A stretch of DNA of 64,000 nucleotides, taken from NCBI GenBank assembly GCA_030374805.1, contig JARGSG010000207.1:806001-870000 (forward strand), read 5' to 3'. Of the stretch, positions 63,824 through 64,000 are shown piece after piece. The position numbers were made by a program, and so were the translations under genes. Within the stretch, counting starts at the first letter, position 1. Every line of letters starts with the position of its first letter. This stretch comes from Gracilaria gracilis (lineage: Eukaryota > Rhodophyta > Florideophyceae > Gracilariales > Gracilariaceae). The notes below the pieces were generated by a model. The model made no database searches, was not told the DNA's origin, and saw nothing but the letters and a program-made list of their open reading frames with translations.

Positions 63824-64000
63824 GGTGGTGGGATTGGAAGGCAACTGGGGCTGAGATGGAAGTGCGAAGAGTGAATGGATTGGAAAGGGTGGCTTAAGAG
63901 CTGTACGAATGAAAAGAGCCGACTGATTGCAATTTGAGTGGCACCAGAAAGGTATCTCTGACACCCTTTCAAGCGTGAGATGATTCGATTATGCTTTCGG

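Overview
The window is nuclear DNA of a eukaryotic alga, most likely a red alga (rhodophyte, perhaps a florideophyte). The case: almost every gene is one uninterrupted reading frame, yet they encode typical eukaryotic proteins (a BOP1/Erb1 ribosome-assembly factor, CDC20, a DP-type E2F partner, an exocyst SEC15-like protein, mitochondrial ATM1, a LYR protein, a tetraspanin). Several proteins carry plastid-type leaders, including one of a cyanobacterial family (DUF1823) and a cyanobacterial-type metallophosphoesterase. One clear 81-bp spliceosomal intron (62230-62310) shows that short introns occur. The taxon is inferred, not proven. No rRNA, tRNA or CRISPR array was seen.

Layout. 1-14.99 kb: a cut-off gene, an ARM-repeat protein, a RING protein, a heavily glycosylated multi-spanning membrane protein, ATM1, and a large LRR protein whose C-terminus resembles the PP2A B'' subunit. 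15-19.7 kb: a long gene-poor, partly very GC-rich stretch with two long poly-G tracts. 19.7-23.8 kb: a secreted acidic protein, a tetraspanin-like gene with an apparent frameshift, a Cys-rich fragment and a ribose-5-phosphate-isomerase-like protein. 24.2-26.1 kb: a pogo/Tigger-type transposase gene lacking the first catalytic Asp. 26.9-39.5 kb: housekeeping genes (LYR protein, BOP1, SEC15-like, Ser/Thr kinase, ABCD-type half transporter, Arg-rich protein). 39.5-43.25 kb: repeat territory with a duplicated hairpin/poly(A)-signal element and a decayed LINE RNase H fragment. 43.2-45.7 kb: a four-finger C2H2 protein. 45.7-48.4 kb: a second GC-rich gene-poor stretch with short tandem repeats. 48.4-64 kb: DP, CDC20, a small protein, DUF1823, phosphoesterase, a plastid-type coiled-coil/TPR protein and two secreted proteins.

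The genes form no operon. Neighbours are often divergent with 0.5-1.6 kb shared upstream regions, or convergent with short gaps. DP and CDC20 (about 1 kb apart, convergent) are both cell-cycle genes; BOP1 and the cut-off gene at the left edge may both serve ribosome assembly; ATM1 and the LYR protein both touch mitochondrial Fe-S metabolism.

The most interesting signals are an 11-bp near-palindrome (TACCGTTGGTA) found at least ten times, always between genes; the LRR + receiver-like + PP2A-B''-like protein; the transposase gene with an Asp-to-Asn change in an otherwise intact frame; and the duplicated hairpin element in the repeat region.
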